The translations under genes were made by a program, and so were the position numbers. Source: Belnapia rosea (GTDB lineage: Bacteria; Pseudomonadota; Alphaproteobacteria; Acetobacterales; Acetobacteraceae). From it: DNA of 64,000 nt. Location of the stretch: NCBI RefSeq assembly GCF_900101615.1, contig NZ_FMZX01000001.1:744001-808000 (forward strand), written 5' to 3'. The notes beneath the pieces are model-generated. The model made no database searches. It was not told the origin of the DNA and saw only the letters and a list, made by a program, of their open reading frames with translations. Of this stretch, positions 24,980 to 34,872 are shown one piece after another (position 1 is the stretch's first letter; each line of letters begins with the position of its first letter).

Positions 24980-25185
24980 AGATAGCGCCCGCGTTCCAGG
25001 ATCTCGAGCGTGTAGTCCTTGTAGCTCATCCCCAGCTCCTCCGCGCGCGCCAGCCGGCGCAGCGCGATCTCCCGCGGCGGCGTCTTCCAGGCCTTCTTGT
25101 GGGCGCGGCGCCAGACATAGCCGCGCCAGGATTCCTCGGGGTCGAGCGGCGGGCCGCCATTATGGCCGATGCGGGGGGTGTCCAT
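24976..25185 (-). CDS. small protein with IGHNGGPPL motif
   Basis: The 69-residue product starts MDTPRIGHNGGPPLDPEESW. The IGHNGGPPL motif recurs near the N-terminus of many short alphaproteobacterial and phage proteins of unknown role; here it is followed by a basic, Trp-rich helix (RGYVWRRAHKKAWKTP) and an acidic/basic C-terminus. No membrane segment or signal is seen. I chose the ATG at 25185 because the motif is normally within the first ten residues; an upstream in-frame start at 25221 would add a segment not expected for the family. It is the first gene of the overlap chain with DUF4345 and lies just downstream of tRNA-Asn. Confidence 0.65.
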   Translation of the reverse strand: MDTPRIGHNGGPPLDPEESWRGYVWRRAHKKAWKTPPREIALRRLARAEELGMSYKDYTLEILERGRYL

Positions 25186-25204
25186 GCACCACCGATAGGG
25201 CGGG

Positions 25205-25239
25205 GCAGGGGAGGTCGGCAAGCACCGGTCCTCCCCTGC
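25205..25239 (-). terminator. stem-loop downstream of tRNA-Asn
   Basis: GCAGGGGAGG and CCTCCCCTGC form a ten-base stem around a 15-base loop, about 60 bases beyond the 3' end of tRNA-Asn on the minus strand. It probably ends the tRNA transcript and lies just upstream of the small IGHNGGPPL gene. No T-run follows. Confidence 0.5.
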
Positions 25240-25297
25240 GCGTCACTGGAACACGCAGCCGCCAGGCAGCCGATGATTGCAGCATGAAGGAGGATAT

Positions 25298-25372
25298 TGG
25301 CTCCGGCGGTTGGATTCGAACCAACGACCAACGGATTAACAGTCCGCTGCGCTACCGCTGCGCCACGCCGGA
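25298..25372 (-). tRNA. tRNA-Asn (GTT)
   Basis: The minus strand folds into a full cloverleaf: acceptor TCCGGCG paired with CGCCGGA, D-arm around GCGCAGCGGTAGCGC, anticodon loop CTGTTAA with anticodon GTT, and T-arm with GGTTCGAATCC. The discriminator is G and the 3' CCA is encoded. It follows tRNA-Cys by about 82 bases on the same strand and probably shares its promoter. Confidence 0.96.
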
Positions 25373-25418
25373 TCAGCCAAGAGGCGGCGCCTATAGCAGG
25401 GCCCCGCCGGTGATGAAA

Positions 25419-25436
25419 GCCCCCCAGGCCGGGGGC
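25419..25436 (-). terminator. hairpin downstream of tRNA-Cys
   Basis: On the minus strand GCCCCC-GGCCTG-GGGGGC (six-base stem) is followed by TTTCAT. It lies 19 bases beyond tRNA-Cys and before tRNA-Asn. It may be a partial terminator or a processing signal within the tandem tRNA transcript. Confidence 0.45.
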
Positions 25437-25454
25437 ACCGCAGAAAAGCGCGCC

Positions 25455-25528
25455 TGGAGGTCCGGGGCGGAATTGAACCGCCGTAGCAGGTTTTGCAGAC
25501 CTGTGCCTGACCACTCGGCCACCGGACC
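25455..25528 (-). tRNA. tRNA-Cys (GCA)
   Basis: The minus strand gives acceptor GGTCCGG paired with CCGGACC, discriminator T as expected for cysteine, and an encoded CCA. The anticodon loop is CTGCAAA with anticodon GCA, and the T-arm contains GGTTCAATTCC. The gene is 74 bases long. A TTGACC/GATAGA promoter lies immediately upstream. Confidence 0.96.
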
Positions 25529-25555
25529 GCCGAGGCAAGCCTCGTGCGCCGCGCC

Positions 25556-25584
25556 TCTATCGGGCCACAGGCGCGGCAGGTCAA
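25556..25584 (-). promoter_or_regulatory. promoter of the tRNA-Cys/tRNA-Asn pair
   Basis: On the minus strand a -35 hexamer TTGACC is followed after exactly 17 bases by GATAGA. The predicted start of transcription falls about 20 bases before tRNA-Cys. The -35 is close to consensus while the -10 is weaker. Confidence 0.55.
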
Positions 25585-25606
25585 GCGTGCGCCGCAACAC
25601 GGCCGC

Positions 25607-25636
25607 TTGGCGGCGGACCGGAGCGCCCCCTATAAA
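25607..25636 (+). promoter_or_regulatory. candidate promoter for pcm
   Basis: TTGGCG is followed after 18 bases by TATAAA, about 50 bases before the pcm start. The -10 is strong for such GC-rich DNA. It sits back to back with the tRNA promoter in the 158-base divergent gap. Confidence 0.45.
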
Positions 25637-25686
25637 CCACCCGACCCGAAGGACCGCCCCTTGGAGGCGGCTGGAGATTGCGCCTC

Positions 25687-26343
25687 ATGGACTACGCAGA
25701 TGCGCGCAAGCGCATGGTGGACGGACAGCTTCGCCCCAACAAGGTGACCGACCCCCGCCTGCTGGACGCGATGCGCGAGCTGCCGCGCGAGCGTTTCCTC
25801 CCCCGGACCGTCATGGCCCGCGCCTATACGGATGAGGACGTCCCGCTGCCGGGCGGCCGCGCGATGATCGAGCCGATGGTGCTGGCCCGGCTGGTGCAGC
25901 TCGCGGCCGTGCGTCCGGGCGACCGCGCCCTGGTGGTGGGGGCGGGTACTGGCTACGGCGCCGCCGTCCTGGCGCGCATGGGGGCCCGCGTCACTGCGCT
26001 CGAGGCCGATGCCCCGCTGCTCGAGATCGCCCGCGCCGTCCTGCCGGACTACCTGCCGGCCGGTGCCGTGCGGCTCGAGGCCACCGATCCGGCCGCCGGC
26101 TTCGCCGCCGGCGCGCCTTACGACGTCGTGCTGATCGAGGGCGAGGTCCCGGAGATCCCCACGAACCTCTCTGACCAGCTCGCCGAGGGCGGCCGCCTCG
26201 TCGGCGTCCTCGGCTTCGGCAGGCGGCAGGGCAAGGCGGTGCTCGGGCAGCGCATCGGCGGCGGTTTCTCGACCGTCGTCGCCTTCGACTGTGCCACCGC
26301 CCCGCTCCCGGCCTTCGCCCGGAGGCCCGGCTTCGTCTTCTGA
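25687..26343 (+). CDS. pcm: protein-L-isoaspartate O-methyltransferase family protein
   Basis: Pcm proteins methylate isoaspartyl residues with SAM so that damaged proteins can be repaired. The 218-residue product has the SAM-binding motif LVVGAGTGYGAAVLARMG near residue 80, followed by VTALEAD. It belongs to the alphaproteobacterial branch that always lies next to tolC; in this branch the substrate-binding region is altered (GGRAMIEPMV here), so true isoaspartate activity is not certain. The ATG at 25687 has GGAG ten bases upstream; a TTG three codons earlier is the alternative. The order pcm-tolC-DUF2497-valS follows. Confidence 0.85.
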   Translation: MDYADARKRMVDGQLRPNKVTDPRLLDAMRELPRERFLPRTVMARAYTDEDVPLPGGRAMIEPMVLARLVQLAAVRPGDRALVVGAGTGYGAAVLARMGARVTALEADAPLLEIARAVLPDYLPAGAVRLEATDPAAGFAAGAPYDVVLIEGEVPEIPTNLSDQLAEGGRLVGVLGFGRRQGKAVLGQRIGGGFSTVVAFDCATAPLPAFARRPGFVF

Positions 26344-26442
26344 AGCGGGTCCGGAGCCTCCCGCTGCGCCAGCTTCGCCTCGCAACGGGCGCGCGAGTGC
26401 TGTAGGACCATTTTAATATCGCTCCGCAAGGATCAGGCCACG

Positions 26443-27876
26443 ATGAACTCGACCCGCCCCTTTTCGGTGCTGACCGCCGCCCTGCTGGCGCCGATCGCGC
26501 TGGTGGCGCAGGCGCCTCAGGCCCGGGCGCAGACGCTGGCGGATGCGCTGGCCCAGGCCTATGCCAACAACCCGACCCTGCTCGCCGCCCGCGCCCAGCT
26601 TCGCGCGGTGGACGAGAACGTGCCGCAGGCCCTGGCCGGCTGGCGGCCGACCGTCTCGATCACCAACAGCTTCGGCTACCTCGACGGCCGCATCCGCACA
26701 CTTTCTCAAGGTGTCGATCCAACCGATCCTCAGCGGCAAGTCGGTGTCACCAACCGCAACGACCGGACGATTGCCACCAACACCGTCGTCGTCACCCAGC
26801 CGATCTTCCGGGGCGGCCGCACCGTGGCCTCCACCCGCCGGGCGGAGAACCAGGTGCTCGCCCAGCGCGCCCGGCTGCTGGCGACCGAGCAGCAGGTGAT
26901 GCAGGACACCGTCACCGCCTATGTCGCCGTCATCCGCGACCAGGAGCTGCTGCGCCTCAACATCAACAACGAGCAGGTGCTGACCGAGCAGCTGCGCGCC
27001 ACGAATGAGCGGTTCCGCGTCGGCGAGATCACGCGGACGGACGTCGCCCAGGCGGAATCCCGCCTCGCCGGCGCCCGCTCGCAGCGTGCCCGGGCCGAGG
27101 GCGACCTGCAGATCTCCCGCGCCACCTTCCTGCGCTTGGTCGGGCTGCCGCCCGGCCAGTTGCTGGCGCCGCAGCCGCTGCGCGTGCCCTTCCGCAACGC
27201 CCAGGAAGCCGCCCTCGCCGCCGCCGCGAACAACCCGAACGTCGTCGCAGCCCTGTTCGATGAGGCCGGCGCACGGGACAACGTCAACATCCAGAGCTCG
27301 GCCCTGCTGCCGCAGCTCAGCGTCAGCACCCAGGCGGGGCGGAACGACAACCAGGTGCTCAACCACAGCCGCCAGACCTTCGCCCAGGTCACGGCGAACC
27401 TGACGGTGCCGCTCTACCAGGGCGGCGCGGAATACTCCGCCGTCCGCCAGGCCCGGCAGAGCGCGCAGCAGGCCCGGCAGACCGTCGATGACCAGCGCCG
27501 CGCCGTTGTCCAGCAGGCGACCCAGGCCTGGGAGCAGTTGCAGAGTTCGAAAGCCCAGGTCGATAGTGTCCGCGCCCAAATCCGCGCCGCCGAGATCGCC
27601 CTCGACGGCGTGCAGCGCGAGGCGATCGTCGGCAGCCGCACGACCCTCGACGTGCTGAACGCCGAGCAGGAATTGCTCAACGCCCGCACCAGCCTGGTGC
27701 AGGCGCTCTCCACCGTCGTCTCGCAATCCTATGCGCTGGCGGCGACGATCGGCCGCCTGACGGCGGGCGATCTCGGCCTTGCGGTCGATCCCTACGACAT
27801 GCGCGCCTACTACAACGAGGTGCGCAACCGCTGGGCCGGGCTCGGCGACTATTCCGGCGTGGCGGAACGCCGCTGA
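26443..27876 (+). CDS. tolC: TolC-family outer membrane channel protein
   Basis: TolC forms the outer-membrane channel-tunnel for type I secretion and multidrug efflux. The 477-residue protein has a Sec signal peptide of about 29 residues ending in PQARA, then two repeated outer-membrane-efflux domains, recognisable by long Gln/Ala-rich helices and by ANNPTLLAARAQL near residue 42 and its counterpart AANNPNVVAALFDEA near residue 265. AAGGATCAGG precedes the ATG. A TTTTAATAT box 25 bases upstream may be a -10 element. The last base of its stop codon is the first base of the next start, so it is coupled to the PopZ-like gene. Confidence 0.92.
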   Translation: MNSTRPFSVLTAALLAPIALVAQAPQARAQTLADALAQAYANNPTLLAARAQLRAVDENVPQALAGWRPTVSITNSFGYLDGRIRTLSQGVDPTDPQRQVGVTNRNDRTIATNTVVVTQPIFRGGRTVASTRRAENQVLAQRARLLATEQQVMQDTVTAYVAVIRDQELLRLNINNEQVLTEQLRATNERFRVGEITRTDVAQAESRLAGARSQRARAEGDLQISRATFLRLVGLPPGQLLAPQPLRVPFRNAQEAALAAAANNPNVVAALFDEAGARDNVNIQSSALLPQLSVSTQAGRNDNQVLNHSRQTFAQVTANLTVPLYQGGAEYSAVRQARQSAQQARQTVDDQRRAVVQQATQAWEQLQSSKAQVDSVRAQIRAAEIALDGVQREAIVGSRTTLDVLNAEQELLNARTSLVQALSTVVSQSYALAATIGRLTAGDLGLAVDPYDMRAYYNEVRNRWAGLGDYSGVAERR

Positions 27877-28442
27877 TGCCTGAGGAGCGGCCGGTCCAGC
27901 CGGGGGCGCACCCCGCCGATCCGAGCATGGAGGACATCCTGGCCTCCATCCGCCGCATCCTGAACGAGGACGAGGCCGCCATGCCGGCGGCCTCCGTCCC
28001 GCCGCCACCGGTCACCGAACCCCTGACCCTCACCGAGGAGATGCTGGTGAAGGAGCCCGAGGCCACGCCGCCGGTCGCCCTCCCCATAGCCGCCGCCCCG
28101 CCCGAGCCACCGCCGCCCGCCCCCATGGCGGAGGCCAGGCCCTCGCCGGCGTCGGCGCCCGACCCGCTCCCCGCCGCGGCCGAGCCTCAGCCACTTTCCG
28201 CCGAGGCCCTGGTCGCCCCCGCCGTGGCCGCTGCCGCCAGCGCCGCGATCGGCAACCTGCTCCGCGCGGTCTCCCAGGACCGGGGCGCCGCCGTCACGCG
28301 CGGTGGCCCGAGCATCGAGGATGTGGTGCGGGAGGAACTTCGCCCGCTGCTGAAGGACTGGCTGGACCAGCACCTCCCCGGCCTCGTCGAGCGCCTAGTG
28401 CGCGCCGAGATCGAGCGCCTGGTGGGCCGCGCGCTGGGCTAG
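27876..28442 (+). CDS. DUF2497 / PopZ-like polar organizing protein
   Basis: The 188-residue product has the two-part plan of the PopZ family: a short N-terminal helix PSMEDILASIRRILNEDE at residues 16-33, a long Pro/Ala-rich disordered linker from about 36 to 120, and a C-terminal helical oligomerisation module with SIEDVVREELRPLLKDW and LVERLVRAEIERLVGRAL. In Caulobacter PopZ assembles a polar hub that anchors the chromosome origin. The gene is in the standard place between tolC and valS and overlaps the tolC stop by one base. The linker is shorter and less acidic than in Caulobacter, so details of function may differ. Confidence 0.82.
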   Translation: MPEERPVQPGAHPADPSMEDILASIRRILNEDEAAMPAASVPPPPVTEPLTLTEEMLVKEPEATPPVALPIAAAPPEPPPPAPMAEARPSPASAPDPLPAAAEPQPLSAEALVAPAVAAAASAAIGNLLRAVSQDRGAAVTRGGPSIEDVVREELRPLLKDWLDQHLPGLVERLVRAEIERLVGRALG

Positions 28443-28501
28443 GCCCAGCCCCGCGCCCATCCCACTTGACGGCGCCGGTCCGGCAGGGGACGGATGCGCC
28501 C

Positions 28502-31186
28502 ATGCTGGACAAGACCCTGAGCCCGGGCGGCTTCGAAACGCGCCTCTATGAAGGCTGGGAGCGATCGGGCGCCTTCGCCTGCGACCCGGCCTCGAGCGCC
28601 GAGCCCTTCACCATCATGATTCCGCCGCCGAACGTCACCGGCAGCCTCCATATGGGCCATGCGCTCACCTTCACCATCCAGGACACGCTGGTCCGCTGGC
28701 GCCGGATGCAGGGCAGGGACGCACTCTGGCAGCCCGGCACCGACCATGCCGGCATCGCCACCCAGATGGTGGTCGAGCGCCTGCTGGCGAGCGAGGGGCA
28801 GCAGGACCGCCGCGGCATGGGCCGCGCCGCCTTCCTCGACCGCGTCTGGCAATGGAAGGCGGAGTCGGGCGGCACCATCACCCGCCAGCTCCGCCGGCTC
28901 GGGGCCAGCCTCGACTGGCCGCGCGAGCGCTTCACCATGGATGAGGGCCTGTCCGAGGCGGTGCGCGAGGTCTTCGTCACCCTGCACCGCCAGGGCCTGA
29001 TCTACCGCGACCGCCGGCTGGTGAACTGGGACCCGAAGCTGCAGACCGCCATCTCCGACCTCGAGGTGGAGAGCCGCGAGGTCAGGGGCAGCCTCTGGCA
29101 TATCCGCTACCCCGTCGAGGGCGGCGGCGAGATCGTGGTGGCGACCACCCGGCCTGAGACCATGCTCGGCGACACCGCCGTTGCCGTCCATCCAGGCGAT
29201 GCCCGCTTCGCCGCGCTGGTCGGCCGGATGGCGGTGCTGCCGCTGACCGGCCGCCGCATCCCGATCGTCGCCGACGAGTATTCCGACCCGGAGAAGGGCA
29301 CCGGCGCGGTGAAGATCACCCCGGCGCATGACTTCAACGATTTCGAGGTCGGCCGCCGCCACGGCCTGCCCATGCCTTCGGTGCTGGATGCCGAGGCCCG
29401 CATCGATCTCGGCGAGATCCGCGCCGAGTTCGGCACCGGCGCCGACCAGGTCTTCCTCGACACCCTCCAGGGCATGGACCGCACCGCTGCCCGCAAGGCC
29501 ATCGTCGCCCGGCTGGAGGAGATCGGCGACCTCGTCCAGGTCGAGCCCCATACCCATCAGGTCCCGCATGGCGACCGCGGCGGCGTGCCGCTCGAGCCGC
29601 GCCTGACCATCCAGTGGTACGCCGATGCCGCGACCCTGGCCAAGCCCGCCATCGAGGCCGTGGAGTCCGGCCGCACCCAGTTCGTGCCGAAGCAGTGGGA
29701 GAACACATTCTTCGCCTGGATGCGCGACATCCAGCCCTGGTGCGTCTCCCGCCAGCTCTGGTGGGGCCATCAGATCCCCGCCTGGTACGCGCCGGACGGC
29801 GCGGTCTTCGTCGAGAAGACCGAGGCGGAGGCCCGCGCTGCCGCCCGCGCCAAATACGGCGAGGACGTGCCGCTGGAGCGCGACCCGGACGTGCTCGACA
29901 CCTGGTTCAGCAGCGCCCTCTGGCCTTTCAGCACCCTTGGCTGGCCGGAGCGGACGCCGGAGCTCGCCCGCTACTATCCGGGCGACGTGCTGGTGACGGG
30001 CTTCGATATCATCTTCTTCTGGGTCGCCCGGATGATGATGATGGGCATCCACTTCATGGGCGACGTGCCCTTCCGCCATGTCTACATCCATGGCCTCGTC
30101 CGCGACGAGAAGGGCCAGAAGATGTCGAAGTCCAAGGGGAACGTCATGGATCCCCTGGAGCTGATCGACGCCTATGGCGCCGACGCGCTGCGCTTCACCA
30201 TCTGCGCGCTGACCGGCCCCGGCCGCGACGTGAAGCTCGGCCGCAAGCGCGTCGAGGACTACCGCAGCTTCGCCACCAAGCTGTGGAACGCGGCCCGCTT
30301 CTGCGAGATGAACGGCATCGCCCCGCAACCGGGCTGGGATCCCGCCACGGCGCGCACGCCGCTCGCCCGCTGGATCCTCGACGCCGCCAACACCGCCGTC
30401 GCCGAGGCCACCGCCGCGCTCGAGGCCTACCGCTTCGACGACTATGCCGCTGCCAGCTACCGCTTCGTCTGGGGCGGGTTCTGCGACTGGTTCCTGGAAT
30501 TCGCCAAGCCCGTCTTCAACGGCCCGGACGGGCCCGAGAAGGAGGAGGTGAAGGGCACCGCGCAATATGTGCTCGGCCTCATCCTCCGCCTGCTGCATCC
30601 GGTGATGCCCTTCGTCACCGAGGAATTGTGGGACCGCTTCGGCTACGGGGCCGATTGCAGCCTGATCCGTGCCCCCTGGCCCGAGGCGGTGCCGGTGGCG
30701 GAGGCCGCCGCGGCGCGGGAGGAGCTGGACTGGATCGTCCGCCTTATCTCCGAGCTCCGCGCCCTCCGCGCCGAGGTCAACATCGCCCCCTCCGTCACCA
30801 CGCCGCTGCTGGTGAAGGACGCGGCGCCGGACAGCCTCGCCCGCGCCGGCCGCTGGATCGAGGCGGTGCGCCGCCTCGGCCGCGTGACGGAGATCGCGCC
30901 GCTCGAGGGCGATGTGCCGAAGGGCGTCGCCCAGGCCGTGCTCGGCGAGGCAACGCTGATCCTGCCGCTGGCCGGCGTCATCGATCTCGCCGCCGAACGC
31001 GCCCGCCTCGCCAAGGACCGCGCCAAGGCCGAGGCCGAGGCGAGGAAGGTGGAGGCGAAGCTCGCCAATGCCGATTTCGTCGCCCGCGCCAAGGAGGAGG
31101 TGGTCGAGGAGAACCGCGAGCGCCTGGCCAATTTCCGGGCCGAGATGGCGCGCCTGGATGCGGCGATGGCCCGCATCACCGACTAG
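28502..31186 (+). CDS. valS: valyl-tRNA synthetase
   Basis: ValS charges tRNA-Val with valine and proofreads threonine. The 894-residue class I enzyme has the HIGH-type motif HMGH at residues 50-53, a large editing domain with VVATTRPETMLGDTAVAVHP near residue 215, KMSKS at 540-544, and a C-terminal coiled-coil arm (repeated charged Ala/Arg/Glu helices after about residue 840). The ATG at 28502 is chosen over an upstream TTG because it matches the family N-terminus and has AGGGGACGG ahead of it. It is the last gene of the pcm-tolC-PopZ-valS series. Confidence 0.95.
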   Translation: MLDKTLSPGGFETRLYEGWERSGAFACDPASSAEPFTIMIPPPNVTGSLHMGHALTFTIQDTLVRWRRMQGRDALWQPGTDHAGIATQMVVERLLASEGQQDRRGMGRAAFLDRVWQWKAESGGTITRQLRRLGASLDWPRERFTMDEGLSEAVREVFVTLHRQGLIYRDRRLVNWDPKLQTAISDLEVESREVRGSLWHIRYPVEGGGEIVVATTRPETMLGDTAVAVHPGDARFAALVGRMAVLPLTGRRIPIVADEYSDPEKGTGAVKITPAHDFNDFEVGRRHGLPMPSVLDAEARIDLGEIRAEFGTGADQVFLDTLQGMDRTAARKAIVARLEEIGDLVQVEPHTHQVPHGDRGGVPLEPRLTIQWYADAATLAKPAIEAVESGRTQFVPKQWENTFFAWMRDIQPWCVSRQLWWGHQIPAWYAPDGAVFVEKTEAEARAAARAKYGEDVPLERDPDVLDTWFSSALWPFSTLGWPERTPELARYYPGDVLVTGFDIIFFWVARMMMMGIHFMGDVPFRHVYIHGLVRDEKGQKMSKSKGNVMDPLELIDAYGADALRFTICALTGPGRDVKLGRKRVEDYRSFATKLWNAARFCEMNGIAPQPGWDPATARTPLARWILDAANTAVAEATAALEAYRFDDYAAASYRFVWGGFCDWFLEFAKPVFNGPDGPEKEEVKGTAQYVLGLILRLLHPVMPFVTEELWDRFGYGADCSLIRAPWPEAVPVAEAAAAREELDWIVRLISELRALRAEVNIAPSVTTPLLVKDAAPDSLARAGRWIEAVRRLGRVTEIAPLEGDVPKGVAQAVLGEATLILPLAGVIDLAAERARLAKDRAKAEAEARKVEAKLANADFVARAKEEVVEENRERLANFRAEMARLDAAMARITD

Positions 31187-31203
31187 CGGCCTGATCTCGA
31201 AGT

Positions 31204-31220
31204 CCTCCGGATTGCGGAGG
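31204..31220 (+). terminator. weak hairpin after valS
   Basis: CCTCCG-GATTG-CGGAGG, a six-base stem 18 bases past the valS stop. No T-run follows. Nothing else is evident in the 186-base gap before the next gene. Confidence 0.35.
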
Positions 31221-31372
31221 CGGTCGCCGCTGGCGATGTCCCCTCACGATACCCGAGCTGCCAGCAGCCGGGTCGCGGCATATCGGCCACCGCGGCGGTG
31301 AGCCGAGGCCGCTCCGCAGGCGTTAGGCGGCAGGGAGGGGCAGTTCGCCCGTCCGGGAAGGGGACCAGTCGC

Positions 31373-31930
31373 ATGGCAAGGATGGACCACGATCGCGGAG
31401 GTGCGATGCCGCTGCTCGCCGCCGGGCTGCTGGCGGGGGCGGCCGGCGTCGCCGCCATGACACTCGGGGAGAAGCTGGAGCAGGCGGTGACCGGGCGCCC
31501 GAACTCCTTCGTGCCCGCGCATACGCTGGAACGGCTGCTCGGCCGTCCCGCGCGCCCGGACCGCGAGCGGCAGGGCCTCAACTGGGCGATGCATTGGGGG
31601 CAGGGTATCCTGCTCGGCGTGGTCCGCGCGGTGATGGCGCGGGGCGGCGTCGGCGGGCCCTTCGGCTCTTTCCTCTTCCTCAACCTGCGCCTGTTGAACG
31701 ACCAGAGCCTGGAGAACGCCACCGGCATCGGTGCGCCGCCCTGGACCTGGCCGCGCGACGAACAGGTGGTCGATCTGCTGCACAAGGGTGTCTACGCCTT
31801 CGTCGCCGGCGCGGTCGCCGACCGGCTGGTGACGGGGCGGGCCTCGCCGGGGACGGGCCGGGACGAGCCTGCGGGCTGGCGGCGCGCCGACCATGCGGCA
31901 CGGTCGGCCGCCCTGCGGCGGGCCGGCTGA
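31373..31930 (+). CDS. hypothetical membrane protein paired with DUF2243 gene
   Basis: I do not recognise a firmly named family. The 185-residue protein has a Gly/Ala-rich hydrophobic helix at about 12-30, then TLGEKLEQAVTGRPNSFVPAHTLERLL, and two further hydrophobic stretches (NWAMHWGQGILLGVVRAVMA and AFVAGAVADRLV). It resembles small inner-membrane proteins with an amphipathic N-terminal segment. The ATG at 31373 has GGGAAGGGGA upstream; longer in-frame reading has no ribosome site. It precedes the DUF2243 gene by 73 bases and the two are probably co-expressed. Confidence 0.6.
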   Translation: MARMDHDRGGAMPLLAAGLLAGAAGVAAMTLGEKLEQAVTGRPNSFVPAHTLERLLGRPARPDRERQGLNWAMHWGQGILLGVVRAVMARGGVGGPFGSFLFLNLRLLNDQSLENATGIGAPPWTWPRDEQVVDLLHKGVYAFVAGAVADRLVTGRASPGTGRDEPAGWRRADHAARSAALRRAG

Positions 31931-32003
31931 GCAGTCGTTCCGCCGGGACGCCGTGATCGCAGGCCGTGCTGCGGCGTTCGCCCCCCATCAGGGGAGACAC
32001 CGC

Positions 32004-32771
32004 ATGCCGGCTCAACGCCTGCCACTCGCTCTCGGCGTCCTTGGCTTCGCCCTCGGCGGATTCTTCGACGGCATCCTGCTGCACCAGGTGCTGCAATGGC
32101 ATCACTTCCTCAGCCTCGTCGGCGGGGAGGCGCTGCGCGACATCCGTGTGCAGATACTCTGGGACGGGCTGTTCCACGTCGCCGTCTACGCCATCGCGCT
32201 ACTCGGCCTTTTCCTGCTCTGGCGGGCCCGGTCGGGGCTCGGCGAGACGCCGGGGATGCGGCTGCTCGGCTGGGCGCTGCTCGGCTTCGGCATCTGGCAG
32301 CTGGTCGATGTGGTCGGCTTCCACTGGATCGTCGGCATCCACCGCATCCGGGTGGATGTGCCGAACCCGCTCGCCTGGGATATCGGCTGGCTCGCCGTCA
32401 CCGGCCTGCCGCCGCTGCTGGCGGGGGCATGGCTGCTGCGGCGGGGCGATGCGGGGCCGCCCGGCCGGGGTGGCCTCCGGGTGGCGGCGATGCTGGCGCT
32501 GGCCGTGATCGGCGCGGCGCCGGTGGCGGCGCTGCCGCCCACGGATGCCACCACGGCCCTGGTCCTGTTCCGGCCGGGGATCGGCCTCGCAGGTGCGGTC
32601 GACGCCGTCGCCGCCGCCGATGGCCGCATCGTCTGGGCCGATGCCTCGGGGGAACTGGTCGCGGTCGACCTCGGCGAGGCCGGCAGCGCCTGGGCGCTCT
32701 ACCGCCGCGGCGCGATGCTGGTCGGCACCGGCCTGCCGGTGGCGAATTGCCTGGGCTGGTCGCGGATCTGA
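32004..32771 (+). CDS. DUF2243 membrane protein
   Basis: The 255-residue protein has the DUF2243 hallmark GGFFDGILLHQVLQWHH near residues 17-33, followed by three or four more membrane helices, conserved His residues (GFHWIVGIHRIR near residue 113) and a soluble C-terminal region of about 75 residues starting after a second signal-like helix at about 165-180. Function is unknown; the conserved His in helices suggest metal or haem binding, which is inference. Start has AGGGGAGACACCGC before the ATG. It lies between a small membrane protein gene and ilvD. Confidence 0.82.
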   Translation: MPAQRLPLALGVLGFALGGFFDGILLHQVLQWHHFLSLVGGEALRDIRVQILWDGLFHVAVYAIALLGLFLLWRARSGLGETPGMRLLGWALLGFGIWQLVDVVGFHWIVGIHRIRVDVPNPLAWDIGWLAVTGLPPLLAGAWLLRRGDAGPPGRGGLRVAAMLALAVIGAAPVAALPPTDATTALVLFRPGIGLAGAVDAVAAADGRIVWADASGELVAVDLGEAGSAWALYRRGAMLVGTGLPVANCLGWSRI

Positions 32772-32821
32772 CGGGGCGGCAGGGGCCGCGCCGCGGCTCC
32801 TGCCATCTCCGCTTGCCTTAT

Positions 32822-32846
32822 CCCGAGACTTTGCGACCCTCTCGGG
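32822..32846 (+). promoter_or_regulatory. inverted repeat in the ilvD leader
   Basis: CCCGAGA and TCTCGGG, separated by 11 bases, end 20 bases before the ilvD start and just ahead of its CGGAGGA ribosome site. It could be a leader hairpin or a regulator site. No T-run or leader peptide was found, so classic attenuation is unlikely. Confidence 0.35.
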
Positions 32847-32865
32847 CGAAACCGGAGGATACGCC

Positions 32866-34584
<1,719 letters not shown>

Positions 34585-34606
34585 GGCACGAGAGGGTGTT
34601 GGCGCA

Positions 34607-34635
34607 GGCATGGCGGGCGTTTCATCCGCCATGCC
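34607..34635 (+). terminator. hairpin terminator after ilvD
   Basis: GGCATGGCGG-GCGTTTCAT-CCGCCATGCC is a perfect ten-base stem starting 22 bases beyond the ilvD stop. It is followed by CCGCTTTCGT, so the T-run is poor. It separates ilvD from the small lipoprotein gene. Confidence 0.6.
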
Positions 34636-34692
34636 CCGCTTTCGTCACAGACGCAGCGTTTGAATCCGCGTCCGCCATGAGGAGTGATCGCC

Positions 34693-34863
34693 ATGAAACG
34701 CCTTCTGCCGCTGCTCCTGCTGCCGGCGCTCACCCTGCTCTCCGGCTGCGTCATCGCGCCGGCCCGGCCCTATTACGGCCGGGCCTATTACGCGCCGCCG
34801 CCGCCACCGCCGGTTGTTTATTCCCGCCCCTATTATGGCGGCTATGGCTGGCGCCGCTGGTAG
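34693..34863 (+). CDS. very small Tyr/Pro-rich lipoprotein
   Basis: A 56-residue protein. It has a basic start MKRL, a hydrophobic signal sequence and the lipobox LLSGC with the lipidated cysteine at residue 19. The mature part of 38 residues is Tyr/Pro-rich, with PYYGRAYYAPPPPPP and RPYYGGYGWRRW. GAGGAG lies 11 bases before the ATG. It should be anchored to the outer or inner membrane with a disordered aromatic tail. A similar but longer Gly/Tyr-rich lipoprotein is encoded at 52169. Its stop is nine bases before the WXXGXW gene, suggesting co-expression. Function is unknown. Confidence 0.7.
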   Translation: MKRLLPLLLLPALTLLSGCVIAPARPYYGRAYYAPPPPPPVVYSRPYYGGYGWRRW

Positions 34864-34872
34864 GGTCTCCCC

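Noticed and set aside
32772-32865. Amino-acid attenuator or riboswitch before ilvD
   Set aside because: There is an inverted repeat, but no leader peptide rich in Val/Leu/Ile, no competing hairpin and no T-run.
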